Positions 53,672 to 63,951 of a stretch of DNA of 64,000 nt are shown one piece after another; position 1 is the stretch's first letter; every line of letters begins with the position of its first letter. This DNA comes from CAZFER01 sp964517495 (GTDB lineage: Bacteria; Hinthialibacterota; Hinthialibacteria; Hinthialibacterales; Hinthialibacteraceae). A model generated the notes under the pieces. The model saw only the letters and a list, made by a program, of their open reading frames with translations. It was not told the DNA's origin and made no database searches. A program made the position numbers and the translations under genes. Location of the stretch: positions 1 to 64,000 of the forward strand of contig CAZFER010000007.1 in NCBI GenBank assembly GCA_964517495.1, read 5' to 3'.

Positions 53672-54097
53672 TTGGAAATTATTTCGGCGTTTGTTTTAGA
53701 AAACATATACTTTCAATGGGTATGAGGAGTTAATTCTCTCAATTTTAATATTACCCTGCGAACATAACAAATTGGGGGATATACAAGAGAAAATTCCCAA
53801 ATCACGCTATGGACTTTTGAGGATTCGCTTATTCGGAGGGATCTTACCTCTACAGCCTTATACATTGTTATAGTTCGGCAAATCTAATTATATTTCAGGG
53901 ATAGATAGATTTCCATTCAAAAAAGCAATTACAGTTAACTCTTTTTTGTATGTGGATGTTTGCCTCTATCGCTTCACCTAAATTCAATGTTTCTTTGAAA
54001 ATTTCTAGTCGTTGCAATCCATCTCAAAGTCATTAACAACAAGAATTAATAGCTTTTTAACATGAATACCAATACGAGATAGAAAGGTAAGGAATCC

Positions 54098-57000
54098 ATG
54101 TACAAAATTATACTTTCCCTAGCAGGGGTAATGGGTTTGCTTTTAATCTTTATATCGTCTGATGTTAAATCACAAAATCCAAATATAAATGAATTCGTAT
54201 TATTTGAAGATGATTTTGAAGATGGAACAAATTCGAATTGGGAATTGGCTCCACAATGGAAAATGCAAAATGAGCCACGGAACTCATATCTTACCGGGCG
54301 TGGGCATAGCTGGGCCAATCTTAAAATTGGAAATAATTGGACCAACTACAGAGTTAATTTGAAATTTCGCATTTTAAATGAGGGCTTTCACCTCATGGTT
54401 CGGCTAAATAATCAAGGACGTTATTATGTTGGCGTGGATCAGGATGGATTGACCTTAAACAAACAATTTTTCCCCAATCAATTCCTTCCCACACTGGAGC
54501 AAAAAGGATTTACCATCCGAAGAAATACATGGCACACGATCACCGTTACTGTTATCGATAATCGTATTCGTATTGCCATTGACGGATTAAATCATATTGA
54601 CTATATCGATAATAACAATCCATTCACACAAGGAAAATTTGCCCTTGAAACCATTTGGGATGATGAATCGCATATTCATTTCGATGACATTTCTATTATA
54701 GGTTTCGAACCCGTATCATTTCCCACTCCCACTTCTACGAGCACACCTACTCCGAGTCCCTATCCACCGACTCCAACACTTCCACCCCGGCCAACCCACA
54801 CACCGATTCCGGAACCCGAACCAACCACCCAACCAGGCCAAGAAGTATTAGGAGAGATTCTTTGGACTTATGATTTCACCTCAACCAATCTGTTTAGCGA
54901 TGAAATTTACGTTGTCCCCCCTCCTGGATATGAATTAGGTGAAATAATTAGTGGTGAATCGATACCGAATGATACCCATCGAGGGCTTTCTGATGGTACA
55001 GGGGCGACAATAAATGTTTCAGCAAATAAAGGTGGATTGCTTTTATTCCCAGTTCAACCCGTTGGTTCAGGAGGTGCGGTTATTCGCTTTGGTGTAAAGA
55101 CAAGCGGACAGGGAGCCCAAATTGCATTGGGTGGATTGGATGCGAACCAAAGTGAGGGTCGGGGTAATATGGATGGTTCGATCGCAACACGTGTACTAAT
55201 TAATTCCGAACACTTGCAAGACCAGTGGCAATTATTATCTTTATACATCGATCCTGTGGTAGACGGTGTCGTACCGGTTATTCAAGTTGTATCAACGTCA
55301 GAAAATAATTCCACTTCCGTTTATTTGGATAATTTGGAAATCATTGGATTTTCGTCTGATGAAGCTATCCCCATGATAGATTTTGGAAGAGAGGATCGGT
55401 ATGGTTCTGTTCCTTTTAACACCAATTGGGGAGAAACGGTTTGGAATTATGGATTTTCCAACAACAACCTGGCATCCGATAATATCCTCGTCCATTCCCC
55501 CGGAAATCCAGGGGATTTTGAATTCGCGACCTACCAATTGGGAGAATCAATACCTGGTGATGAAATGTACAATTTATCCGATGGAATAGGTGCCACATTT
55601 CATGTCAACAGAGGTAAGGGAATCACACTTTTTGGCCCGAATCAACCTATCGGTCCTGGGGGGGCACTTGTCAGTGTATCGGTGTGGGCGAATAGACCTG
55701 GCGCCCAAGTCGCCATAGGGGGCTTAGATTCAATGGAAGCCATTGGTCTACAAGGGATAGATGGTTCCATCGCGACACGCGTTCCGGCCAACACAGAACA
55801 ATTACAACATGGATGGCATCGATTGACACTTTATATTGATCCACAAAAAGCCAGGAAGGATCGAATCATTCCAGTGCTCCAAGTGTTATCGTTGGTCGAA
55901 ACACAAACCGATGTGTACGTGGATAATCTCAGAGTAACGGCGTTATCCGCCGAGGAAGCGGCTCGATTACGTTTGCAATTGCCAACCCTTACCCAGACCC
56001 CTCCGATGACGCTCCATATCGGTGATTTTACGTTTGAGGTGGAATCATATGATCATTACGTTTGGAAAGATTGGAAACCCTTGATACAGGCTTACACTGG
56101 TATGGTCAATGTTTCAGGGACAGCATGGACCACCTTTAATTGCAAAGACTATTTTGGGAATCTATCGCACACCCTGCTTGAACCAGTGAAACTGAACGTA
56201 GTGGAATTCGTCGATAATCCTGCGATTCAAATTAGTTTGCAAGAGGCCAGGTTTTTCAATCCAAATGTCAGTCTTGGGCAAACTCTTCGTATTAATCTTC
56301 CCACTAATTTTTATTTGAATAAACCCCTTTTGGCCGAAACCCTGGTCGAATTTATGGACATCAAACTACACATGTTGAAGTTTTTGATGACCGATAAGGG
56401 AAAAATCAAAGTAAGATTTGATAATCTCACCGTTGAATGTAATAGTGGTCCTTTCCACCAGACTTATTATGGCAACGTCATCGAAGGGAGTGCCCTCTAT
56501 CCCACATCCCCAGCGGTTCCCCTCAATTCAGTCGAATTATATGTCGCGGGTTTTACCCTTTATCTTGATCGTATTGAATTCAAACCGAACGAAGCTATTG
56601 CCTCGGCAGAGTTGGAACTTCCCCCATCCATAACCCGCATGAAGAGTTGTGAACCGCCCCGCATAAAACTCGGCGATATATCCATCAATCCTGAATGCCA
56701 GTTTTATCAATCCTTACCGGCTTTGGAATATGGTCCATGGGACGTTAGCACCACCGGCATGAGGATCGAGGGGAAAGGTGCGGTGGCTGATTTCTCACCT
56801 ATTTTCCCCTGGAATCAATCCACAGGAACCTGGCGTGGTTTACAAATTTTAAACGCGCATACTTTTTCGGATTCATCAGAGGACATCCTATCCAACAGCG
56901 GGTATTTAAAGGCTGGGTATGATATAAAAAATGGGCTACTATCCACTGCCGGGCTGAGTGGCGATTTCACATTGAATCATCCCTTTTTATTTAAATCGGT

Positions 57001-59530
57001 ACAACCCTATGGTTATGATATACGCCTGAACCATGGTAGCCTGACCATGAAAGACAATCAGATTATTGCCGGAAATTTCACGGATGGTTGGATCGAGTTG
57101 CCCAAGACAGCGGTCGTCGAGAAGATCGGCAATCAAACGTACGAGAGGATCAGGGCCACCTTCGGTTCCCCGGTTGGATTGACCTTGGATCAAGATTTGA
57201 ATCTGTTTGGTCACGTTGAGATTACGCAGAATATGTATTGGGGGAAATTCACCCAACGTCCAGCACGATTCCAGGCCCTTGAGTTTTATGCTTTAAGAAA
57301 TGTTACTGATAATGCAAACTCCTGCTTTTATCTTGCTGGACGTTTTGATGATGACCTGGAACCGTATTGGCCTCTCGACGGGAAGGGGAAAGAGGCGGCG
57401 TTTAAAAATCCATCTTTCAGTGGCGGCCTTTGTCAGGATATGATCGGCCAGGGGATTCAGGGTGTAACGCTAAAATTCAAAGAGAACTTTCCTAGCCCAC
57501 CCCCTGTTCAATTTGATATTTTCACACCGGATACGCCCAATCAACAGAAGCTCTCATTCTCTAATCTTCGCAATGACTTTAGCTGGCTGAACATTGTTAG
57601 CCAGGGTGTTCATGGAATCCTTATCGTACCGAGTCAAAATCCGATCAAAGATGAACTCGGTCCTACCCACAAAGCCTCTTACGTCGCCGATACATTCTTC
57701 GATACCGAATTCATATCATCCATACCTGAAGAAAAACTCCTGCAATTTCAATTTGTGGATAGTGCTGTCTATCATAGTGAGGTTAATGGACAAGTATGGC
57801 TAAACGGTCCAATCGGTGGCCCTAACCACAAGGAGCCTATTTCATTTCGAAACATGAATTTTACCTCAACAGCGCACATCGCAGCGGCTTCCGTGGTGAT
57901 AGAGAATCCCATGCAGTGGGATTATTGGGGTGTTGAATTGGTTCAGAAGCCTGCCTCTGCGCGTGCCGGGGTACTTAACGTGAAAACCGGCCAAATCTTT
58001 TTAACCGCAGCCGGCATTCAAGAAAAGAGACACTTTATGCAACCGTTTTGGCTTACCTGGGGTGAAATCCTTGCCTCCGGTCATTTGGGACAGTTGTATT
58101 TTGATTACAACTCCAGCTACCAGGCTTTCGATCATTTCCCCTTTGTGCATGAATACGTGGCGCTATCCGAATACGATGAAGCCGATGCCATTGATAAAGA
58201 AAATGCCTATCTCCACGCCTGTGGTACCTTGCATTTTGATTTCTTTGGCGCTTATGATTTCAACATCCTCGATTACAACGATATTCAAAAACCAAACGCT
58301 CCTCACAATGGCCGTCGAATCGAACTCTGCCTTGATTCAGACGACCCACGTTGCACGGTTCAAAAGCCGACTGAAACGCATCTTTATCGAAATTGGAGCA
58401 ATGGTTTCGGTCATTTCCACTTTGATATTCATTACAATGATAACACTCAGAACGGCTTTCTTGGTAATGGCACAATGGAATTCTACCGCATCCATGATCC
58501 AATCGATGCCTGGATCGAACTATCCAGCACGGGTTATTCGAATCAAAAAATCTGTATGGGCGCAGTGGATAATCAATCCCACGATTTCGATTTGGGGCCA
58601 TTCGATAGTTTTGGAAGTATTGATGGGATCAAAACCGTCAATGATGCCTGCATCGAGGAAGGGCTTCTAAAACAGGTCGATTTATTCGGACACTTGAATA
58701 AGAAGTCAGATTACTTTTTATCTTCTCTGGAAACCACAACAAATGCCGATTTGTTTTACACACTTACACCAGCTGTTTCTGATATGACGCTCGAAGGTTC
58801 ATTAAAACTATCGCTATTGAACCTTTCCATCATCGATCGTACAGCCGTAAAACTGGATGGTAAAATCAATTATATCATCAATCGTGAATTGGATTTTGTC
58901 GAAGGCCTGATCGAAGGAAACATTGAAGCAAAAATTGAACCTACAGTGGATGTGGATATTTCTTCACCTGCTTTTGTTGAAGCGGATGGATTGCTGAATT
59001 GGCACATTGGCTCCTGGAGTGAAGGAAGTTATCAAGCTATACAAGCTGAGCTCAATACTATAAAGATTCTTAAAATCCTGGAGGCGGGGGGTGGTTTCTA
59101 TCTGGGTTACAATGCCCCGAAAGATAAAGCCCACATACTGATAGATGCTGAAAACAAAGGGAAATATGGAATAGAAACAAGCCTATTACCGGATAAACTG
59201 TCTGGTTTCTATGGCCACCTCAAATATAGCGAGCCTCTCGAACTTGAAGTCATTTCCGGCGGATTTGAAGTATCCGCGGGTCTGGGGATTTTTGATGACA
59301 GTCCGAACCCCCATTTCATTACCAAGTGCGGATTCGATGTTTGGGGAAGTCTCTTCTATGTCGTTTCGATTGATGCGGGAGCCAATACTGAATATCGATT
59401 TGGCCCCTGCACTGGTTTTGTGGGGAAACTCTACGTTAAACCCTGTATTAATTTGTTATTTGGAGAAATTTGTTACGAACTTAATCTGGGACTTAGTATA
59501 ACCAACTGCGGTTTGGATTGGAGTTGGTAG
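54098..59530 (+). CDS. Very large secreted beta-rich protein with duplicated domain
   Basis: 1810 residues. A signal peptide covers ~1-24. Residues ~35-207 are a LamG/3-keto-disaccharide-hydrolase-like jelly roll (FEDDFEDGTNSNWEL, ending HFDDISIIGFE). ~208-247 is a Pro/Thr linker. Two homologous ~180-residue domains follow at ~252-425 and ~445-626, sharing LxDGxGATxxV, GGA, AQxAxGGLD, DGSIATRV, L-YIDP and VYxDNL. The rest (~640-1810) is a long beta-rich region with no recognised domain, ending in cysteine-bearing strands and a terminal Trp (CGLDWSW). It is probably exported to or beyond the outer membrane and could bind carbohydrate. No catalytic site was found. The Fn3 protein follows in what looks like one locus. 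Confidence 0.85.
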   Translation: MYKIILSLAGVMGLLLIFISSDVKSQNPNINEFVLFEDDFEDGTNSNWELAPQWKMQNEPRNSYLTGRGHSWANLKIGNNWTNYRVNLKFRILNEGFHLMVRLNNQGRYYVGVDQDGLTLNKQFFPNQFLPTLEQKGFTIRRNTWHTITVTVIDNRIRIAIDGLNHIDYIDNNNPFTQGKFALETIWDDESHIHFDDISIIGFEPVSFPTPTSTSTPTPSPYPPTPTLPPRPTHTPIPEPEPTTQPGQEVLGEILWTYDFTSTNLFSDEIYVVPPPGYELGEIISGESIPNDTHRGLSDGTGATINVSANKGGLLLFPVQPVGSGGAVIRFGVKTSGQGAQIALGGLDANQSEGRGNMDGSIATRVLINSEHLQDQWQLLSLYIDPVVDGVVPVIQVVSTSENNSTSVYLDNLEIIGFSSDEAIPMIDFGREDRYGSVPFNTNWGETVWNYGFSNNNLASDNILVHSPGNPGDFEFATYQLGESIPGDEMYNLSDGIGATFHVNRGKGITLFGPNQPIGPGGALVSVSVWANRPGAQVAIGGLDSMEAIGLQGIDGSIATRVPANTEQLQHGWHRLTLYIDPQKARKDRIIPVLQVLSLVETQTDVYVDNLRVTALSAEEAARLRLQLPTLTQTPPMTLHIGDFTFEVESYDHYVWKDWKPLIQAYTGMVNVSGTAWTTFNCKDYFGNLSHTLLEPVKLNVVEFVDNPAIQISLQEARFFNPNVSLGQTLRINLPTNFYLNKPLLAETLVEFMDIKLHMLKFLMTDKGKIKVRFDNLTVECNSGPFHQTYYGNVIEGSALYPTSPAVPLNSVELYVAGFTLYLDRIEFKPNEAIASAELELPPSITRMKSCEPPRIKLGDISINPECQFYQSLPALEYGPWDVSTTGMRIEGKGAVADFSPIFPWNQSTGTWRGLQILNAHTFSDSSEDILSNSGYLKAGYDIKNGLLSTAGLSGDFTLNHPFLFKSVQPYGYDIRLNHGSLTMKDNQIIAGNFTDGWIELPKTAVVEKIGNQTYERIRATFGSPVGLTLDQDLNLFGHVEITQNMYWGKFTQRPARFQALEFYALRNVTDNANSCFYLAGRFDDDLEPYWPLDGKGKEAAFKNPSFSGGLCQDMIGQGIQGVTLKFKENFPSPPPVQFDIFTPDTPNQQKLSFSNLRNDFSWLNIVSQGVHGILIVPSQNPIKDELGPTHKASYVADTFFDTEFISSIPEEKLLQFQFVDSAVYHSEVNGQVWLNGPIGGPNHKEPISFRNMNFTSTAHIAAASVVIENPMQWDYWGVELVQKPASARAGVLNVKTGQIFLTAAGIQEKRHFMQPFWLTWGEILASGHLGQLYFDYNSSYQAFDHFPFVHEYVALSEYDEADAIDKENAYLHACGTLHFDFFGAYDFNILDYNDIQKPNAPHNGRRIELCLDSDDPRCTVQKPTETHLYRNWSNGFGHFHFDIHYNDNTQNGFLGNGTMEFYRIHDPIDAWIELSSTGYSNQKICMGAVDNQSHDFDLGPFDSFGSIDGIKTVNDACIEEGLLKQVDLFGHLNKKSDYFLSSLETTTNADLFYTLTPAVSDMTLEGSLKLSLLNLSIIDRTAVKLDGKINYIINRELDFVEGLIEGNIEAKIEPTVDVDISSPAFVEADGLLNWHIGSWSEGSYQAIQAELNTIKILKILEAGGGFYLGYNAPKDKAHILIDAENKGKYGIETSLLPDKLSGFYGHLKYSEPLELEVISGGFEVSAGLGIFDDSPNPHFITKCGFDVWGSLFYVVSIDAGANTEYRFGPCTGFVGKLYVKPCINLLFGEICYELNLGLSITNCGLDWSW

Positions 59531-59571
59531 ATCATTCACTCTGTGATTATAACCAAGGGTAATAGGAGATA

Positions 59572-62148
59572 ATGGCCATGCAAACAACCAATTGGACACG
59601 ATCACGAGCCAACGTTTTAATACTGTTTATCCTCATCTTAATCATACCGGCTACCTCGATTGGAGATGATGTTCTCCCAGAGGATTTTGAAGTAACATTT
59701 GCCACACATAAACAAACCGGTCATATCGTTTTAACATGGACGGGCGTTGTTGGAGTATCTCATTACAATATTTATCGCAAGACAAATCCTACAGGTTTCT
59801 ATACCGCACTTAATCCTAATCCAAATCCTATTGGTTTGGTCACCACTGATGAGATTTGGGAATACATCCCGGATAACAGCCGTGAAGATGCGATGGTTGA
59901 ATCGATTCTATCCATCTGGAATTTGACGGTAAGCGATATCCCCAACTTAGGCCGCGAAACGGAAGAATTCGACGCATTACAATATCTTGCAGCATCAAAC
60001 TGGCGAATCGCTGCAGCCATTGGCCAGGGGTATTACGATGCCAACGTAAACAAAAACACAACTTACTACTATGAAATACGTGCCGCCAACGCAAATGGCA
60101 CCGACAAACCAGGGGCTCCTCTCGCATCGGATATTATCATTACCTCAGGTCAGCCGATTTTGCCATCCGCACCGGTTGATTTCATCGCCCAACCCGGGGA
60201 GAACAAAGTGCTTCTGCTTTGGAAAAAGCATTCTTCACCCGTTGCTGGTTATATCGTTAAGCGTGCCATCTCTCCCACCGGTCCATTTCAAGCCATCAGT
60301 ACCATGTTCAATGGGACACATTTCCATCGCGATTTAAAGGACAACCAAACAACTCAACCCACCTCCTATCCCCAAATCAATTCAAATGGCCAACAGGTTG
60401 CCAGTGTGGTCTATGCGGCAACCCCCGTCGGTTTTATCGATGACCAGCGATGGGATGAGTTCGGTAATCCGATTCCCCGATATGTGAATGGGAATGCCAT
60501 CCTGGGACCGGACAATGGTGTCACTTATTACTATAAAGTTGCCGGTTTAGACTTATTGAAGCAGGAGGGGGATGAAAGTAACATCGTATTGGCGAAACCT
60601 GTTGATCAAACCCCTCCCCAAATCCCTGAGGATGTTTCCGTCACGGCCAATGAAGTAGCCAGTCAACTGGAAATATCCTGGAGCAAAGTGACTCTGGATA
60701 GTAACGGTCGACCTGAAACCTCTATTGCAGGCTACCAGGTTTACTGTTATGACGATCCAGAAGACCTGAATAATTATACACAAATCGGTTCACTTATTCC
60801 TCAGACTCAATTAAGCATAGCCGATAAGGATCCCTCTTTGCGTTCAACCGAAGGTGTTAAAACCTATTGGTACCGCGTGGAATGCATTGACGGTGAGGAA
60901 AATAAAAGTGGACTATCCGCCGCCGTGGGCAACCACTTGCTAGATATCACACCTCCCGACCAACCTGAAATATTTGGAGCAAAAGGATATAGGGATTATA
61001 TCGAAGTGGAATGGTATATGAACACAGAATCGGACCTCGATGGTTACATGATATATCGAAGTAAATGTCACATGGGAGAATGGATCATAAAATCGGAACG
61101 AAAAAAGGAACCTTTAGTGCCTTTTGTTGAGGTGGCATATATACCTAAAGATTGGGCAGAAAAGATATCCAACGTCAGCGGAACCCTTAAAGGGATAACC
61201 ACGCTATTTGAGGATAGAGATATTCCTGAAGACTCTACCTTATGTTATGCCTACCATATACAAGCGATTGATACTTCACAGAACCGCAGTGGGATATGGC
61301 CTATTAATGAAAAATTGGATGAGGATGAATATATCTGTCAGCGCCTGCATGACAATACCCCCCCAAAATCTGCTATCATTTCCGGCCTTTATGCAAGAGA
61401 TGGAAGCATTCTCATCGAATGGATTGGTGAACCCATTCAGGATATCGGTGCTTATCATGTCTATCGCAGCCAAGCAGAATCTGGCACTTACCAATATAGG
61501 GGAGGCAGGACTGTGGAAATCCCAGGGATCAACGCTGGTGATCCACTCAGAATGAAGGCAAAACCAATGAAAGCACCAGAAAAATATGAAGGCAGTAAAG
61601 CCTGTGAGACACCCTCGGAAACGCCAACTAACAATCCTTGGGAATCACCCTCGGATACACCCGTATTCGATAACACGTGTGTATGTAAAACAATACCAGT
61701 CGAAACATACGATGGAATGAGTCATGGATATTTCATCGATACCGAAGTGGAATCCAAGAAGATTTATTGGTATAAAGTCGTGGGAGTAGACCAGCTGGGA
61801 CTTGAATCAACTCTCGTTGGCGCCGTTCCTGTTAGCACATTCACCTTTTCCACCAAACAACCAAGAAAACCTGTTATCACCGTAAAAGAAAAATCATCTC
61901 CATGTGCGTTGGTCATCTCATGGTTACCACTCTTTGAAAACCTCAATCACCTTGGATTCGCTGTTTTTCGCAGCGAAACAGGTCCCCATACAGAATTCCA
62001 TCAACTTGGTTCAATAGTCAAACGGAACGAATATGTAGATAAAAACGTCACCAGAAACAAGAAATATTGGTACATAGTGAGACAAATCGATAAAAATGGT
62101 ATACTTTCACCTTCTTCTAATCCTGCAAGTGGTATCGTATCACCTTAG
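59572..62148 (+). CDS. Secreted protein with about six fibronectin type III domains
   Basis: 858 residues with a signal peptide (~12-30). Six Fn3 modules can be seen from repeated W-x-x-x...GY-x-V-Y/I-Y-R patterns: LTWTGVVGVSHYNIYRK, LLLWKKHSSPVAGYIVKR, ISWSKVTLDS...GYQVYCY, VEWYMNTESDLDGYMIYRS, IEWIGEPIQDIGAYHVYRS, and ISWLPLFENLNHLGFAVFRS. A Thr/Pro/Ser-rich insert with several cysteines (CETPSETPTNNPW...CVCK) lies in the fifth. Likely an extracellular adhesion or scaffold protein. GGAGATA precedes the ATG at 59572. Shared style with the neighbour suggests joint function on the cell surface. Confidence 0.85.
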   Translation: MAMQTTNWTRSRANVLILFILILIIPATSIGDDVLPEDFEVTFATHKQTGHIVLTWTGVVGVSHYNIYRKTNPTGFYTALNPNPNPIGLVTTDEIWEYIPDNSREDAMVESILSIWNLTVSDIPNLGRETEEFDALQYLAASNWRIAAAIGQGYYDANVNKNTTYYYEIRAANANGTDKPGAPLASDIIITSGQPILPSAPVDFIAQPGENKVLLLWKKHSSPVAGYIVKRAISPTGPFQAISTMFNGTHFHRDLKDNQTTQPTSYPQINSNGQQVASVVYAATPVGFIDDQRWDEFGNPIPRYVNGNAILGPDNGVTYYYKVAGLDLLKQEGDESNIVLAKPVDQTPPQIPEDVSVTANEVASQLEISWSKVTLDSNGRPETSIAGYQVYCYDDPEDLNNYTQIGSLIPQTQLSIADKDPSLRSTEGVKTYWYRVECIDGEENKSGLSAAVGNHLLDITPPDQPEIFGAKGYRDYIEVEWYMNTESDLDGYMIYRSKCHMGEWIIKSERKKEPLVPFVEVAYIPKDWAEKISNVSGTLKGITTLFEDRDIPEDSTLCYAYHIQAIDTSQNRSGIWPINEKLDEDEYICQRLHDNTPPKSAIISGLYARDGSILIEWIGEPIQDIGAYHVYRSQAESGTYQYRGGRTVEIPGINAGDPLRMKAKPMKAPEKYEGSKACETPSETPTNNPWESPSDTPVFDNTCVCKTIPVETYDGMSHGYFIDTEVESKKIYWYKVVGVDQLGLESTLVGAVPVSTFTFSTKQPRKPVITVKEKSSPCALVISWLPLFENLNHLGFAVFRSETGPHTEFHQLGSIVKRNEYVDKNVTRNKKYWYIVRQIDKNGILSPSSNPASGIVSP

Positions 62149-62273
62149 AAAACGGTCTGGGGAAATTTTTTTTATTAACTTTTTAGTTATCTCCCTTTAT
62201 TCTTTCGTTAGAATTTGATATGAATAAACCGGTTGTATCTATATCATATCTACCGGATGATGGGAGAAAAAAG

Positions 62274-63302
62274 ATGAAAGTACAATTTTTGACTGTTGTA
62301 TTGGGTTTACTGATTGTTATTCCGTGTGCAAGTTTCGCTCAACCGTTTGAGCCTGGTCATGTGCTCTTCGCTGATCCTGACCGTGGAGGGGATCAAGTGG
62401 TTGAACTTGAACTTCATGATGATGGGACGGCCGAAATTATAAGCCTTGTTCAATGGCCACTACTTGACACCAAGCGTCGTCGGCCTCTCGGTTTGGATGT
62501 CGCCCCTGATGGTACCGCATGGGTAGGGGTAACCGGTGAACCCACCTCCGTTACTGAAGAAGTCCCATTCCCTACTGGCCGTGTTGAAGTGATTGCCCTA
62601 CGCCCGGATGGTACCCAACAATCCTATCTTAACGTGGCGCCAACCAACAAAGCCACATTTTTATCGACGTTTCACCCCAACGAAGTGTTTATCATGAGTA
62701 ACTCTATCCAGGAAGGCCCCAGCATTCATTTTCGAGTCAGAATGAACGACACGGAAGTCACCGAAGTCACCGAATTTATTGTCTCTCAAGAAACAAACTA
62801 TTATGGTGAAGCGCTTGAACTTCCAGATGGACGGATTTTGATCGGAAATAGTGGTGAAGATGGTATTCAGATATTTGATCAGGATGGGGGAGAGGCCATT
62901 GGAATGTTTGTGGAAGCAAATCGATATCGATCGCTCACTTACATCCCTGAAATCGATCGCATCCTCGCCTTGCGGACCGACCAAAGCAGCATTGATCGCA
63001 TGGATCTCGAAGGCAATATTGAAGACACCTTAGTTGCAGCGGATTGGTTTTATCCCAATTTATGGGGAGTTGCACGCATGCCGGGTACAACCAAATTCCT
63101 TATTGGCAGCCATAATGGACCTGAAGCGACACAAAACTTTATCGGCATTTTCGATGCGAGTGATTTTTCCAAAGAACCAGAAGAACATGAAATTGTTGGA
63201 TTCGAGAATGTCAGTTTACCCCTCGATCATCGCTTTGTTTCCCTATTTAATGTGGCAGTAACTATTGAACCAACATATATTGATGAATGGTCGGTCTTCT
63301 AA
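62274..63302 (+). CDS. Secreted propeller-like protein, unknown
   Basis: ATG at 62274 has GGGAGA 6 nt upstream and starts a clean signal peptide (MKVQFLTVVLGLLIVIPCASFA); the frame is also open from 62220. The ~342-residue mature protein has repeated short beta blades (GHVLFADPDRGGDQVVEL, RRPLGLDVAPDGTAWVGV, RILIGNSGEDGIQIFDQDG) that resemble SMP-30/NHL-type propellers. No catalytic residues identified. It is followed by a strong hairpin. Confidence 0.75.
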   Translation: MKVQFLTVVLGLLIVIPCASFAQPFEPGHVLFADPDRGGDQVVELELHDDGTAEIISLVQWPLLDTKRRRPLGLDVAPDGTAWVGVTGEPTSVTEEVPFPTGRVEVIALRPDGTQQSYLNVAPTNKATFLSTFHPNEVFIMSNSIQEGPSIHFRVRMNDTEVTEVTEFIVSQETNYYGEALELPDGRILIGNSGEDGIQIFDQDGGEAIGMFVEANRYRSLTYIPEIDRILALRTDQSSIDRMDLEGNIEDTLVAADWFYPNLWGVARMPGTTKFLIGSHNGPEATQNFIGIFDASDFSKEPEEHEIVGFENVSLPLDHRFVSLFNVAVTIEPTYIDEWSVF

Positions 63303-63328
63303 AAAGCGATTTTAACGAATTATAATAC

Positions 63329-63363
63329 TTCGCCCGGATGGCTCACAATGCCATCCGGGCGAA
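63329..63363. terminator. Perfect 14-bp hairpin without a U tract
   Basis: TTCGCCCGGATGGC (63329-63342) pairs with GCCATCCGGGCGAA (63350-63363) across TCACAAT. There is no T run on either side. It lies 27 nt after the propeller-like gene and 22 nt before the pilin gene. It may terminate, process or stabilise the message. Confidence 0.6.
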
Positions 63364-63385
63364 CAACGATTTATGAAGAGATAAA

Positions 63386-63949
63386 ATGGATAAAAGAGTA
63401 AAAGCCTTTACCTTGATCGAACTTCTAATCGTCGTAGCTATTATTGGAATTCTAGCGGCGATTGCCGTTCCCAATTTTCTTAATGCCCAAATCCGAGCGA
63501 AAGTGGCTAACACCCAAGCCGATCATCGCTCGTTAGCCACAGCTATTGAGAGTTATCAGATCGACAACAACATGTATCCTCCCACTCCTAACACCGCTGG
63601 CAATCTACGTTTCGCCCGTTTGGCCAAACTAACCAGTCCGGTGCCCTATATGAGCACGGTGCCCCTCGATCCATTTCGTGACGGTGTTGATCCTCAAAAT
63701 TCTGGCACCTTGTTCCAACCGGAAGATAGCGCTTATCCACTATGGGATCCTGAGTATGCTGATCAACGCCGAAAAAGTGGAAGCGTGTTTGATATGATTC
63801 CCGATCAGAAAAGCAACATGGGCGCTTGGGTGCTCCACGGGGCAGGACCGGATACAGATTATGAAGCCGCCCAGGGAATGCCTCTTCACCTTTATGATTC
63901 CAGCAACGGTGTACGCAGCGGAGGGGATATTTACAAATTTGGCGGGTAA
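63386..63949 (+). CDS. Type II secretion/pilin-like prepilin
   Basis: This 187-residue protein has a class III (prepilin) signal: short basic leader, then FTLIELLIVVAIIGILAAIAVPNF with the conserved Glu five residues after the processing site. The helix continues with RAKVANTQADHRSLATAIESYQIDNNMYPPT, the form widespread in PVC-like and candidate-phylum genomes. The C-terminal domain is short and variable. Such proteins form pseudopili or surface filaments and need a prepilin peptidase from elsewhere. The hairpin upstream separates it from the propeller-like gene. Confidence 0.9.
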   Translation: MDKRVKAFTLIELLIVVAIIGILAAIAVPNFLNAQIRAKVANTQADHRSLATAIESYQIDNNMYPPTPNTAGNLRFARLAKLTSPVPYMSTVPLDPFRDGVDPQNSGTLFQPEDSAYPLWDPEYADQRRKSGSVFDMIPDQKSNMGAWVLHGAGPDTDYEAAQGMPLHLYDSSNGVRSGGDIYKFGG

Positions 63950-63951
63950 AC

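Larger units (their letters stand above)
53571..54097. other. Intergenic region with long leader, no gene seen
   Basis: This 527-bp stretch is AT-rich and holds the promoter at 53613-53641, the inverted repeat at 53652-53671, and then about 430 nt of presumed leader up to the 1810-residue gene. No ORF or known riboswitch is recognised in it. Confidence 0.6.
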
